A DNA stretch of 64,000 bases from Pseudoruegeria sp039972875. GTDB taxonomy: Bacteria > Pseudomonadota > Alphaproteobacteria > Rhodobacterales > Rhodobacteraceae. Below are positions 53,773-62,873 of the stretch, one piece after another; position 1 is the stretch's first letter; each line of letters starts with the position of its first letter. The notes under the pieces are model-generated. The model was not told where the DNA came from. It saw nothing but the letters and a program-made list of their open reading frames with translations, and did not search any database. The stretch is from contig JBDWMA010000042.1 in NCBI GenBank assembly GCA_039972875.1, forward strand, positions 496,001 through 560,000, in the 5' to 3' direction. The translations under genes and the position numbers were made by a program.

Positions 53773-53808
53773 AAATTACGCGATGATGTGAGTGACTTCG
53801 CGTAATTT
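53773..53808. terminator. bidirectional hairpin between convergent genes
   Basis: AAATTACGCG and CGCGTAATTT form a perfect 10-bp stem with a 16-base loop. It lies between panB and the convergent secreted-protein gene and could terminate either; the A/T ends of the stem give short U-rich exits on both strands. Confidence 0.6.
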
Positions 53809-53819
53809 AACCTATTCCA

Positions 53820-54512
53820 TCAACCGCCAATCGTGGTTCGACATAGGACCGTGTTGTCACGCTCCAGATCGCCGGACCAGATCAATTCAGCCTTGGAATT
53901 CCAATCTATCGCGTCAAAGCCCATTTTGGGCCGAACAGCGGATTCACTATATTCGACAGCATCCAACCAGCCAGAATCGTCGAATTCTGCCGTGGTCCAA
54001 TCAGCGGGAACTTCTGACATATTTGCCCTGCAAGCCCCCTGACCAACCTGAGGATTGCTCTCTTTTGCACAGGACGGCTGCACGGGGGCCTGATGGACCA
54101 CGAGACAACGCCAGTCCCGATTGCTAACGGAAATCACCTGCCCTGCATTGTCTTTTATCTGGACGATTGCGCCCCCATCTCCCATTTGCTGACGGTTCGA
54201 ACCAATGTATTCCAAACCGGTGTCATTCTCTTTGAAGTCCCTGAATTCAAAGGCCAATAACATCGGCATATCCGCCGTAAACTGCACCACCTCAGCATTG
54301 AATGATCGCTCTGTATTATACGCGACGGAATCCTCCGCGAGCGGTGCCCCATTCACGTACGCAGCAAACCAATTGTCCACCCAGATCTCGGCAACAAAAG
54401 CATCTGCCCCTGTTCCCAAAATCACCTGCTGATTTATATCCCGAGATTGTTGGGCCGTAGACTGAAGCGCAAAACCCGCTACGATCGCAGTACAAAGTAT
54501 AAAGGCTTTCAT
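53820..54512 (-). CDS. secreted protein, unknown function
   Basis: A 230-residue protein with signal peptide (FILCTAIVAGFALQSTA). It is beta-rich with a WTTAEFDDSGWLDAVEY segment, the pattern seen in jelly-roll carbohydrate-binding-like domains (W...fDDs.W..A). Four Cys in the C-terminal half may pair. No catalytic motif is evident. It is convergent with panB. Confidence 0.7.
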   Translation of the reverse strand: MKAFILCTAIVAGFALQSTAQQSRDINQQVILGTGADAFVAEIWVDNWFAAYVNGAPLAEDSVAYNTERSFNAEVVQFTADMPMLLAFEFRDFKENDTGLEYIGSNRQQMGDGGAIVQIKDNAGQVISVSNRDWRCLVVHQAPVQPSCAKESNPQVGQGACRANMSEVPADWTTAEFDDSGWLDAVEYSESAVRPKMGFDAIDWNSKAELIWSGDLERDNTVLCRTTIGG

Positions 54513-54594
54513 GACTAATCTCTTGTGTGTGTTTTACCGTAATACGTCCCGTGTCAAAACTTCCGTCGCAAAAAATTAAAAAAGGATAAAAATA

Positions 54595-55422
54595 GTGAAA
54601 AGCCTACTGTCGATTTGGTCTCTTGCGTCCGGTACGGCTTCGGTTATTTTTGAAACGGATCGCCATATCGAGGCCCCGAATTGGAGCCCTTGTGGCAACT
54701 ATCTATTGGTCAACGGGGATGGTCAACTGTACCGTGTCCCGCTTGATAAACCTCGTTTAACCCCCATAGATACTGGGTATGCCCGGCAATTGAACAACGA
54801 TCATGGATTCTCCCCAGACGGCCAGCACATCGCCATTAGCGACAAAACCGAAACAGGGAAAAGTTGCATTTACACCCTACCCATCCAAGGGGGTGCACCA
54901 AAGCGCATCACCCAAAATACCCCCTCTTATTGGCACGGATGGTCACCGGACGGGCAGACATTGATCTATCCCGGGTTTCGCGGAACGCCCGCAAAGGCCA
55001 TTCTTTTGTCCGTGCCTGCACAGGGCGGTCAAGAAAGCTGTATTTGCGATAGCTTTGACCATATTGATGGCCCGGATTACACCCCTAATGGCCAATGGGT
55101 TTGGTTCAACGGCGAACGTGACGGCACCGTAGAGCTCTGGAGATGCCAGCCAGATGGCGGCAACCTGCAACAAATGACCGATGACAGCAGGATTAACTGG
55201 TTTCCGCATCCCTCACCGACAGGAAAGGATGTTATCTATCTGTCCTATGCAGAAGGCACCGTCGGACATCCTGCGGAAAAAATCGTCCAGCTGCGCCTGA
55301 TCAACAGTAAAGGCGGGCCGACCACATTACTCTATGAGTTATTTGGCGGACAGGGCACCATAAATGTACCGTGCTGGCATCCGAACGGCGAAAAATTTGC
55401 CTTTATGCAATATTTAAGGTGA
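54595..55422 (+). CDS. TolB/DPP-IV-like beta-propeller protein
   Basis: A 275-residue protein without signal peptide, consisting of WD/PD40-type blades. Repeats are NWSPCGNYLLV, GFSPDGQHIAIS, GWSPDGQTLIYPG, DYTPNGQWVWF, PSPTGKDVIYL and WHPNGEKFAFM, so six blades. Homologues are annotated as TolB-like or biopolymer-transport-like. The start is GTG with AAGGA upstream. The lack of an export signal argues against a Tol-Pal role. A 27-base piece of this gene recurs at 56839-56865. Confidence 0.75.
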   Translation: MKSLLSIWSLASGTASVIFETDRHIEAPNWSPCGNYLLVNGDGQLYRVPLDKPRLTPIDTGYARQLNNDHGFSPDGQHIAISDKTETGKSCIYTLPIQGGAPKRITQNTPSYWHGWSPDGQTLIYPGFRGTPAKAILLSVPAQGGQESCICDSFDHIDGPDYTPNGQWVWFNGERDGTVELWRCQPDGGNLQQMTDDSRINWFPHPSPTGKDVIYLSYAEGTVGHPAEKIVQLRLINSKGGPTTLLYELFGGQGTINVPCWHPNGEKFAFMQYLR

Positions 55423-55562
55423 CGATCCAATCATCATGGCGCGAAACACTAAGCAGAATCCCCCCAAAACGTAATGCCACGCAGTAACATCAAACTCCAT
55501 TCCCAGCAGTTCAGACACTGACCCAAAATCTCCGTATTGAATACTGCAAAGAAAGGGCCTGC

Positions 55563-56612
55563 CTAAAAGATAAAATCATCGGCCGAAACTGTTCCTGAAG
55601 CGTCGATATCACCCTCTACATAGCCCTCAAGGACAATACTGTTTTTGCCTGCGATGATCATAGCAAAACCGGTGTCGGTATCAGTGGACAGATGATTAGC
55701 CAACAGATCGTCAAAATCACGAATAGACGATACATTTGATAGGTCTATTTTTTCAAAATTTGAGGCGGCAAAGTCAGTGATCGTGTCGTTACCAAAACCA
55801 ATGCCAAATTCGAACATGTCTGCTTTCCCACCACCTGTGAGACTGTCGTTACCGCGTCCACCATTCAAAGTGTCTTTGCCAGAATTGCCGACAAGTGTAT
55901 CAACACCACGCCCCCCCTCAAGTATATCTGAGCCTTTCCCGCCCCCCAAATCATCGTTGCCCTTGCCCCCCAAAAGCGTGTCCTTCCCTTTGCCACCCTT
56001 CAGGATATCATCTCCACCTTTACCCTGAACCACATCATCCCCACGCAAGGCATTGATAACATCGTCATATTTCGTCCCAATCAGGACGTCATCATTCCGC
56101 GTTGGTTCTATGGGATTGATGGCCTCACTATTCAGCGCGCCGACACCATAAATCCCCCCCTCAATATCCCCACGCTGCAAATAGAGAATGGATACCCCGT
56201 CGCCTTCCGCAATGCCAAGATCACTCAAGTCTAAGGCCAGCAAAATTGAGTTTGGGTTAAAATCAAAGGGATTGCCTGGGGAATCGTCAAAGAAAACAAC
56301 AGACTCAGCCGCGACTGCTGAGGCTTGCATAGTTGTGTCCGGTGCAAATTCCGCTGTCAGGGAAACCTCAACTGCAAAGACTTCACCTGGAACATAGATA
56401 AAGACGTCCGCCCCTTCACCATTGATGATGATATTGTCTGTGAAGCTAACTTTGATATCTGGGGAATTATTTGATGTGCCGATATCTGCAACGCTTTGGT
56501 TGCTACTGCCTAAAAGGCCGTCAAAGTTCATGTTGAACGGTGAGCCGCCTGCTAACGAAACCGCATCGGCAAAAGCATTGCTATCAAATGTGATGGTTCC
56601 AAGTGTGATCAT
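55563..56612 (-). CDS. RTX calcium-binding exoprotein
   Basis: A 349-residue cysteine-free acidic protein. Residues 1-180 are a beta-rich domain with no recognised activity. Around residues 190-275 are eight or so tandem GGxGxD-type nonapeptides (GKGGDDILK, GKGKDTLLG, GKGNDDLGG, GKGSDILEG, GRGVDTLVG, NSGKDTLNG, GRGNDSLTG), which bind calcium. The C-terminus ends DDFIF, an acidic-then-hydrophobic end usual for type I secretion signals. No ABC exporter or HlyD gene is in the window. The ATG at complement 56610-56612 has AGGGAG eight bases upstream. Confidence 0.88.
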   Translation of the reverse strand: MITLGTITFDSNAFADAVSLAGGSPFNMNFDGLLGSSNQSVADIGTSNNSPDIKVSFTDNIIINGEGADVFIYVPGEVFAVEVSLTAEFAPDTTMQASAVAAESVVFFDDSPGNPFDFNPNSILLALDLSDLGIAEGDGVSILYLQRGDIEGGIYGVGALNSEAINPIEPTRNDDVLIGTKYDDVINALRGDDVVQGKGGDDILKGGKGKDTLLGGKGNDDLGGGKGSDILEGGRGVDTLVGNSGKDTLNGGRGNDSLTGGGKADMFEFGIGFGNDTITDFAASNFEKIDLSNVSSIRDFDDLLANHLSTDTDTGFAMIIAGKNSIVLEGYVEGDIDASGTVSADDFIF

Positions 56613-57110
56613 CGTGGACACTCCCTAAAGAAATTTTGGCGTTCAAAAGGGAAATATGATGCGTAATTGGTTCGACGAAATTTCCCGAAAGTTCCTTGGT
56701 AATAAGGGCTGATTTTAAGATTGGGGCGCTAACCTTGTCAACTGGCGGACATTTTCAGCCCATAATCACACTAAACGATCCAAGTATTGGGCATTATTTT
56801 CGGAGCGGCATAAGGCGCTGCTCATCTACAAATTTTCAAAACCCGGGATAGATCAATGTTTGCCCGGACATCCACTGCCGTGCGGACGGCACGATGTGCC
56901 TTCCGCGCCTTCTCCTTGTGAAAGATCTCAATACCATCCAACGCCTGTTAGAAACGGCTTTGCTCTCGGTTCTCGCCCTTCCGTATATTTGGAAGCATGC
57001 AAGGCAACAGCAAGATGATCGGACGTCCAATGGACCACAGAAAATTGGTGCGCCTCAAAAAATTCTGAAATCACTCGTGTCGCACAACGGTTAAACCAAT
57101 TTGAAGTACC
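56613..57110. other. gap with gene scraps
   Basis: About 500 bases between the RTX and dehydrogenase genes. Besides the RTX promoter, it holds a 27-base segment (56839-56865) matching the propeller gene at 54952-54978 in 26 of 27 positions. It also has a minus-strand open stretch of about 63 codons (roughly 56928-57117, containing SVVHWTSDHLAVALHASKY) with no start or known family. Both look like debris of lost genes. Confidence 0.45.
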
Positions 57111-58103
57111 TTACAGCATTGACGGCACAACTTGATCCGGGGGACGGTGACCGTCTTCAAAGGTTTTCACGTTAATAATAACCTTTTCCCCCATCTCAAT
57201 GCGCCCCTCTTCGGTTGCGGACCCCATATGCGGCAACAGCAACACATTGTTCAATTCTGCCAAACGCGGGTTTGCCATTTTACCTTGTTCACGTTCTTGT
57301 ACATCTAGCGCGGCACCACCGAGCTCCCCTGCACGCAACATACGGGTCAGCGCGGCCTCGTCTACGACCTCTCCTCTGGATGTGTTTACGATGACCGATT
57401 TGGGCTTCATCAATTTGAGACGACGCGCATTCAGCAAATGAAATGTTGCCGGAGTATGCGGGCAATTGATCGACAAAATATCCACACGGCTTATCATCTG
57501 ATCGAGGCTTTCCCAATAGGTTGCCTCTAGGTCGGCCTCAATATCGCGATGTAAACGGCGACGGTTGTGGTAATGCACTTGCAAGCCAAAGGCACTGGCG
57601 CGACGCGCAACCGCTTGCCCAATCCGCCCCATCCCAAGAATACCAAGGCGTTTCCCACCGATGCGGTTCCCCAGCATTGTAGTTGGCGCCCATCCTTCCC
57701 AGTTTTCTTCTTCCATCATTCGAACGCCTTCGACCAAACGGCGTTTCAACGCAATAATTAGTGCGATCACCATATCTGCTGTGTCCTCTGAGAGAACATC
57801 CGGCGTGTTTGAGACAAGAATTCCGCGCTGACGCGCGGTCGAGACATCGATATGGTCCACCCCTGCCCCATAATTGGCAATAAGCCTTAACCGATCTCCG
57901 GCTTGTCCCAACATACCGCTGTCGATCTTATCGGTGATGGTCGGAACCAGAACATCTGTCCGCTTCATCGCCGCCACCAGCTCTGCTTTGCTCATCGGAG
58001 CATCTGTTTCCCGCAGCTCGACATCGAACAATTCTTTCATCCGAGTCTCAACGACCTCGGGCAACCGTCGCGTCACGACAACACTTAGGCGTTTGGCTGA
58101 CAT
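57111..58103 (-). CDS. D-2-hydroxyacid dehydrogenase (glyoxylate/hydroxypyruvate reductase type)
   Basis: A 330-residue NAD(P)H enzyme. NAD-binding GMGRIGQAVARR is at the middle. The catalytic Arg is in NTSRGEVVDE, the Glu in the segment ending EREQGKMANPRL and the His in LLLPHMGSATEEGR. LIANYGAGVDHIDV is typical of the GyaR/GRHPR group. The start is the ATG at complement 58101-58103 (MSAKRLSVVVTRRLPE), where the family begins. The gene stands alone. Confidence 0.88.
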   Translation of the reverse strand: MSAKRLSVVVTRRLPEVVETRMKELFDVELRETDAPMSKAELVAAMKRTDVLVPTITDKIDSGMLGQAGDRLRLIANYGAGVDHIDVSTARQRGILVSNTPDVLSEDTADMVIALIIALKRRLVEGVRMMEEENWEGWAPTTMLGNRIGGKRLGILGMGRIGQAVARRASAFGLQVHYHNRRRLHRDIEADLEATYWESLDQMISRVDILSINCPHTPATFHLLNARRLKLMKPKSVIVNTSRGEVVDEAALTRMLRAGELGGAALDVQEREQGKMANPRLAELNNVLLLPHMGSATEEGRIEMGEKVIINVKTFEDGHRPPDQVVPSML

Positions 58104-58247
58104 GATTGGCGTCCCTTTTCTTTTCTTTGCATCCTGTTGGTGACACAGTGCCAATAAGCGAGCACGGGCACAAGAACCCGAAGCCGTGAATGAGGGTCGG
58201 GCGAGCAATTTTATTTCGCCTTAGGTAAATTGATAGGTGGAGGCTGT

Positions 58248-58751
58248 ATGCTTCGACAGGCACGCGCCGTTTTGGCGTCGGTATTATTGGCAACATGCGC
58301 GGTCCACAGCGCCACAGCAGAAGATCGCGGTCCGGTGACCAATCTTCCGATGCCAAGATTTGTTTCAATGAAGGCCAGCGAAGGCAATGTCCGTCGCGGG
58401 CCAAGCTTGACGCATCGCATTGATTGGGTGTTCAAACGTCGTGATATGCCTCTTGAAGTGACAGGTGAATTTGGCCATTGGCGCCGGGTCCGTGATCGTG
58501 ACGGTGCTGGCGGCTGGGTGCATTATTCCCTTTTGTCGGGCTCACGCACTGTCATTGTTGAACAAGAAAAAATTATGCTGCACGGTCGTCCAGATACCCG
58601 TAGTTCAGAAGTCGCCGTTCTGGAAACTGGTGTCGTTGCACGCCTCGGGGAATGCAACGATGACTGGTGTCGCTTGTCTGCCGCCGGATATCGAGGCTGG
58701 GCACGCAAAGAAACGCTATGGGGCGTCAAACCAGAGGAAATCCGAGACTAA
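58248..58751 (+). CDS. secreted SH3-domain protein
   Basis: A 167-residue protein with a signal peptide (ASVLLATCAVHSATA) followed by two bacterial SH3-like units: FVSMKASEGNVRRGPSLTH with GHWRRVRDRDGAGGWVH, and IMLHGRPDTRSSEVAVLE with CRLSAAGYRGWARK. It probably binds cell-wall material in the periplasm. ATG at 58248 follows GGAGG by about five bases. Its stop codon directly abuts the stop of the convergent GNAT gene. Confidence 0.82.
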   Translation: MLRQARAVLASVLLATCAVHSATAEDRGPVTNLPMPRFVSMKASEGNVRRGPSLTHRIDWVFKRRDMPLEVTGEFGHWRRVRDRDGAGGWVHYSLLSGSRTVIVEQEKIMLHGRPDTRSSEVAVLETGVVARLGECNDDWCRLSAAGYRGWARKETLWGVKPEEIRD

Positions 58752-59354
58752 CTACTCATCTCGTGGACGCTCCATTTGCCAGATCAGATGTGATTTCACC
58801 GTGGGCCATTCCCCTTGGATAATAGAATAAACGGCGGTATCTCGTAGCGTTCCATTGGACAAACGAATATGTGAACGCAAAACTCCATCCAATTTTGCAC
58901 CCAGCCGTTCAATCGCACGACGGGATTGATGATTGATAAAATGGGTTCGAAACTCGACCGCGACACAATCGAGTTGTTCAAACGCATGGCGCAACATCAG
59001 GTACTTACACTCCGTGTTTATCGGGCCGCGTTGGACGGCCTTACGATACCAAGTTGATCCAATCTCAACCCGTTTTGTCGCCGCATCAATTTGCATATAG
59101 GTGGTCATACCGACGGGTTTCATGTCGGCCTTGCGCAAGATCGCAAACGGCAACATTGACCCTGCTGCACGCAGGGACAACCGGCGTTCAATTTCCACAG
59201 AAACACCTTCTGGCGCTGGCACACTTGTGTACCAAAGCCGATGCAATTCGCCATCCGCTGCTGCCTCTTGCAAATCTGAGCAATGCGATGGATCGAGCGG
59301 TACCAACACGACATGTTCGCCAGTCAGCACCACATTTTCAGGCCATTGTTGCAT
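58752..59354 (-). CDS. GNAT-family N-acetyltransferase (RimJ/RimL-like)
   Basis: A 200-residue acetyl-CoA-dependent acyltransferase of the RimJ/RimL-like group: VLVPLDPSHCSDL at the start, IGSTWYRKAVQRGPINTECK at the CoA-binding turn, VEFRTHFINHQSRRAIERLGAK and LRDTAVYSII at the end. The acceptor is unknown. It starts three bases after the M3 peptidase gene ends, so the two are co-transcribed. Confidence 0.87.
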   Translation of the reverse strand: MQQWPENVVLTGEHVVLVPLDPSHCSDLQEAAADGELHRLWYTSVPAPEGVSVEIERRLSLRAAGSMLPFAILRKADMKPVGMTTYMQIDAATKRVEIGSTWYRKAVQRGPINTECKYLMLRHAFEQLDCVAVEFRTHFINHQSRRAIERLGAKLDGVLRSHIRLSNGTLRDTAVYSIIQGEWPTVKSHLIWQMERPRDE

Positions 59355-59357
59355 TCT

Positions 59358-61385
59358 CTACTCCGCTGCGATCAACCCGCGCCCTTTCAATAGCGCGTCC
59401 ACACCCGGCATCCGTCCGCGAAAATCCATATACAGATCTTCTGGATCCTCAGACCCACCGGCAGACAGGATACGGGCCTCAAGCTTTTGGGCCGTCGCAA
59501 GATCAAAGTAATCCCCAACCTCTTCAAACGCTTCAAACGCATCGGCATCCATGACCTCCGACCACATGTAACTGTAATAGCCGGAAGAATACCCGTCACC
59601 CGCAAAAACATGGGCAAACTGTGGTGTTGCATGCCGCATTCGGATGGCCGCAGGCATCCCAATCTCAGCCAGAATTTCGGACTGTTTTGCCATCGTGTCC
59701 TCTGGTGCAGCAGAGGTATGGAACGCCAGATCAACCAAAGCAGAGGCCACATACTCAACCGTTGCAAACCCCATATCGAAATTTTGCGCCGCCAAGAGCC
59801 GGTCGAGCATTGCCTGAGGCATTGGCTCGCCCGTATCGGCATGAACGGCATATTTCGCGAGCACTTCGGGCACCTCAAGCCAATGTTCATATAGCTGGCT
59901 TGGCAATTCCACAAAATCACGGGCAACTGAGGTGCCAGAGATGGATTCATAGGTCACATCGGACAACATCTGATGCAGGGCGTGACCAAATTCATGAAAC
60001 AAGGTCCGTGCGTCATCATAGGATAATAGCGCAGGTTCCCCCGCCGCCGGTTTTGCAAAATTACAGACATTTACGACAATGGGCCGAGTATCCCCACCCA
60101 GCTTCTTTTGGCTACGCATTGCGGAACACCATGCCCCGGAGCGTTTGGAAGCACGGGCAAAATAGTCCCCAATGAACACTGCCATATGTTTCCCATTACG
60201 CAAGACCTCCCACGCGCGGGCATCCGTATGATACAGAGGGATATCTAGGGGTTTAAACGACAGACCAAACAACCTACTTGCACAATCGAACGAAGCTTCG
60301 ATCATTTTTTCCAATTGCAGATATGGCTTTAGAACGGCCTCATCCAAATCATGTTCAGCCGTCTTGCGTTTTGCTGCATAATACCGCCAGTCCCATGCCT
60401 CTAGATCGGCGTTAATTCCATCAGCCTGCATCATTTTCGTCAAAATCGCGGCATCAGCATTGGCTTGTGCCTTTGCTGGTTCCCAGACGGCCATCAGCAA
60501 TTCCCGCACGGCCTCAGGTGTTTTGGCCATTTCGGTTTCCAGTTTGAAATCCGAGAACGTATCATACCCCAAAAGGTTCGCACGTTCTTGTCGCAGCGAG
60601 AGCGTTTCTGAGGTAATCGCCAAATTATCTGTGTCGCCCCCATTTGCGCCCCGCGCTTCCCAAGCCTTAAACGCCTTCTCCCGCAGATCGCGACGCGGAG
60701 AGAACTGCAAGAACGGAACAATCAAAGAGCGCGATAGGGTTACAACATGCCCCTCAACACCCTTTTCGTCGGCCGCTGCTTTTGCCGCTGCAAGAACAAA
60801 TCCGGGTAACCCTTCCAGGTCGGCCTCCGAAAGTTCCATGTACCAATCGGCCTCATCCTTTAACAGGTTCTGTGTAAATTCCGTGCCCAAAACAGCCAGT
60901 CGTTCTTTGACATCTTTTAGCCGGGTTGCCGGATCCCCGATCAACTGCGCCCCTGCGCGAACAAAGCTGCGACGGGTGAGCGTGAGAACCCGCATTTGCT
61001 CATCATTCAGTCCCAAAGTATCGCGCGCGGCCCAAAGAGTTTCGATCCGAGAATACAGGGCCGTATTCATCGTAATTTCAGAGCCATAGGCCGCCAAACC
61101 CGGAGAGAATTTGCGTTGTAAACCTTGACGAACCGCGTTGCTGTCCGATCCTGCGATATTGTAAAAGACACCTAAAACGCGCCCCAACAGAGCGTCCGCT
61201 TCTTCCATAGCCTCAATTGTATTGGCAAAACTTGGGGCTGCTGTTTGATCCGCAATCGCCGCGACACGGCTACGCGCCTTTGCTAAAGCTGCCTCAAAAG
61301 CAGGTTCAAAATCTTCGTCTTTTATGGTGTCAAACGGGGGCAGCTTAAATGGTGTGTCCCAGTCCTGCAAAAGCGGATTCGTCAT
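59358..61385 (-). CDS. M3-family oligopeptidase (PrlC/Dcp type)
   Basis: A 675-residue cytoplasmic zinc metallopeptidase degrading short peptides. The zinc motif HEFGH is in LFHEFGHALHQML near residue 465, with a downstream Glu ligand in SQLYEHW. The substrate-side loop GYSSGYYSYMW is present near the C-terminus. No signal peptide. The ATG at complement 61383-61385 (MTNPLLQDW) is preceded by AAAGGAG. Oligopeptidase A and dipeptidyl carboxypeptidase cannot be separated by eye. Confidence 0.92.
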   Translation of the reverse strand: MTNPLLQDWDTPFKLPPFDTIKDEDFEPAFEAALAKARSRVAAIADQTAAPSFANTIEAMEEADALLGRVLGVFYNIAGSDSNAVRQGLQRKFSPGLAAYGSEITMNTALYSRIETLWAARDTLGLNDEQMRVLTLTRRSFVRAGAQLIGDPATRLKDVKERLAVLGTEFTQNLLKDEADWYMELSEADLEGLPGFVLAAAKAAADEKGVEGHVVTLSRSLIVPFLQFSPRRDLREKAFKAWEARGANGGDTDNLAITSETLSLRQERANLLGYDTFSDFKLETEMAKTPEAVRELLMAVWEPAKAQANADAAILTKMMQADGINADLEAWDWRYYAAKRKTAEHDLDEAVLKPYLQLEKMIEASFDCASRLFGLSFKPLDIPLYHTDARAWEVLRNGKHMAVFIGDYFARASKRSGAWCSAMRSQKKLGGDTRPIVVNVCNFAKPAAGEPALLSYDDARTLFHEFGHALHQMLSDVTYESISGTSVARDFVELPSQLYEHWLEVPEVLAKYAVHADTGEPMPQAMLDRLLAAQNFDMGFATVEYVASALVDLAFHTSAAPEDTMAKQSEILAEIGMPAAIRMRHATPQFAHVFAGDGYSSGYYSYMWSEVMDADAFEAFEEVGDYFDLATAQKLEARILSAGGSEDPEDLYMDFRGRMPGVDALLKGRGLIAAE

Positions 61386-61459
61386 GGCAATAACTCCTTT
61401 GAATGGCACGCTATGCGCTCTTTCTAGGATGTTCCAGTGCCGCCAATCAAAATCTTGGT

Positions 61460-61484
61460 GAGGCCGGGTTTTCCACCAGGCCTC
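61460..61484 (-). terminator. hairpin downstream of the DUF4399 gene
   Basis: GAGGCC and GGCCTC pair around a 13-base loop that can add inner G-C pairs, seven bases after the DUF4399 stop. The downstream minus-strand sequence has only a short U-run (ATTTTG). Confidence 0.5.
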
Positions 61485-61491
61485 ATCTTTA

Positions 61492-61911
61492 CTATTCCAC
61501 GGTTATATTGATCACCTGCGACACAACAGGTGGCGTTAATGATACGTGGTAAACATCCCCAAGAACAAGCTGAAGAGAATTCTCTCCGGCAGGGAAATCC
61601 ATCGTGACTTGTGTTTGACCACCGCCAAAGTGTTTGTGATTTTCATCCCCCGCAATAGGGTCGACACCATCCTTGGCGTCCTCATATGGACCTCGGTTCA
61701 TAAACAGATGGTGATGCCCAGTATTATCCCATTCTACCCCTGCAGGCGCGATTCCCACACCAACGGCCCCAAACACTACAGTCACAGGATTGGACACCGA
61801 TGCACCGTCCTTTGGACTGATAATATAGACCTGTGCCCCCTCTGGTGAGGGCGTGTCCCCAGCAAATGCCGGAGCCGCCAAGAATACGGCGAGATACGCT
61901 AGTTTCTTCAT
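61492..61911 (-). CDS. DUF4399 periplasmic protein
   Basis: A 139-residue protein with signal peptide (LAYLAVFLAAPAFA) and the DUF4399 domain: VYIISPKDGASVSNPV, TGHHHLFMN, KHFGGGQTQVTMDF and LVLGDVYHVSL. The many conserved His could bind a metal such as copper; that is speculation. The family has no firm function. It stands downstream of an amino-acid permease gene with a 128-base spacer. Confidence 0.85.
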   Translation of the reverse strand: MKKLAYLAVFLAAPAFAGDTPSPEGAQVYIISPKDGASVSNPVTVVFGAVGVGIAPAGVEWDNTGHHHLFMNRGPYEDAKDGVDPIAGDENHKHFGGGQTQVTMDFPAGENSLQLVLGDVYHVSLTPPVVSQVINITVE

Positions 61912-62039
61912 GGTCTTCCTCCCAAAATCTTATCTGATACAGTCAAAAACATTGCAGTTAGGCCGTATGAAGTAAAGAAATGGTATATTTACGGCCCAGG
62001 TCTTTCGAACAGGCAAGATCCGGTTGGGCCTAAAAGCAA

Positions 62040-62834
62040 TCAGGTGTCATGCCCTTTTTCACGCAGTTTCTTTTCAAGCTGACGCAACACCAGAGACAAG
62101 CTAACCGTCATCGTCAGATAGATCAGTGTCACGATATTGTAGGTCTCAAAATACCGGAAATTGCCGACAGCCGTGACTTTGCCCAACTGAGTTATATCCA
62201 AAACACCAAGGACAGACACAAGTGAGGAATCTTTGATCATCGCGATAAAATCGTTGCCCAAGGGCGGCAGAATTGTCCGGATCGCTTGGGGAAAAACAAT
62301 CAACCTAAAGCGCTGCCAGCCATTTAGACCAAGCGCTTCGGCCGCCTCGATCTGCCCCACCTCAACAGATTGCAACCCTGCGCGTAAAACCTCACCGATA
62401 AAGGCGGAATAGGCGATTGTTAATGCAATGATTGCCCGCCACAACAACGAAAAATCCCGTGTACGGATCGGATCAAACCCCAAATGCCCTGTGGTCCAGT
62501 TCCAAAAAACCACCATGGCAGGTGCCAACACAAATGCCACATAAAGCAGCAACACAATAATGGGGATGCCGCGTACGATCTCTGTATAGAAACGGACAAT
62601 TTGCCGGATCACAATGAAGCGAGATTTGGAGCCAATCGCGAGTAGAAGCCCCAGACAGCTGGCCAAGGAAAACGCCACCAAAGTCACGAATATGGTAATC
62701 CCGATGCCTTTGGATAGAGTGCCCAAAATTTGAGAATACAATTCATCCGTTGCCACCTGAAAAAACAGATAGGCAACAAGGGCACCAGTGACCAAAAGCC
62801 ACCACGGAAAATCTTTGTCAGGCGTTGGTGTCAT
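62040..62834 (-). CDS. amino-acid ABC transporter permease (HisM type)
   Basis: A 264-residue permease of the polar amino-acid class with about five helices. The family block is EVLRAGLQSVEVGQIEAAEA followed by FPQAIRTILPPLGND, where the coupling loop sits. The ATG at complement 62832-62834 lies directly after the seven-T run of an intercistronic terminator hairpin, and the only G-rich stretch that could act as ribosome site is inside that stem. No ATPase gene accompanies it here. Confidence 0.87.
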   Translation of the reverse strand: MTPTPDKDFPWWLLVTGALVAYLFFQVATDELYSQILGTLSKGIGITIFVTLVAFSLASCLGLLLAIGSKSRFIVIRQIVRFYTEIVRGIPIIVLLLYVAFVLAPAMVVFWNWTTGHLGFDPIRTRDFSLLWRAIIALTIAYSAFIGEVLRAGLQSVEVGQIEAAEALGLNGWQRFRLIVFPQAIRTILPPLGNDFIAMIKDSSLVSVLGVLDITQLGKVTAVGNFRYFETYNIVTLIYLTMTVSLSLVLRQLEKKLREKGHDT

Positions 62835-62864
62835 AAAAAAAGGCCCCGACAAATTGTCGAGGCC
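62835..62864 (-). terminator. intercistronic terminator between SBP and permease genes
   Basis: GGCCTCGAC, loop AATTT, GTCGGGGCC form a 9-bp stem with one G-U pair, followed by TTTTTTT on the minus strand. It starts nine bases after the SBP stop and its U-run touches the permease start codon. Confidence 0.85.
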
Positions 62865-62873
62865 ACCTTTGGG

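Noticed and set aside
60460..61089. A 209-codon plus-strand open frame inside the M3 peptidase gene
   Set aside because: Ser/Arg-rich antisense shadow of a clearly conserved gene.
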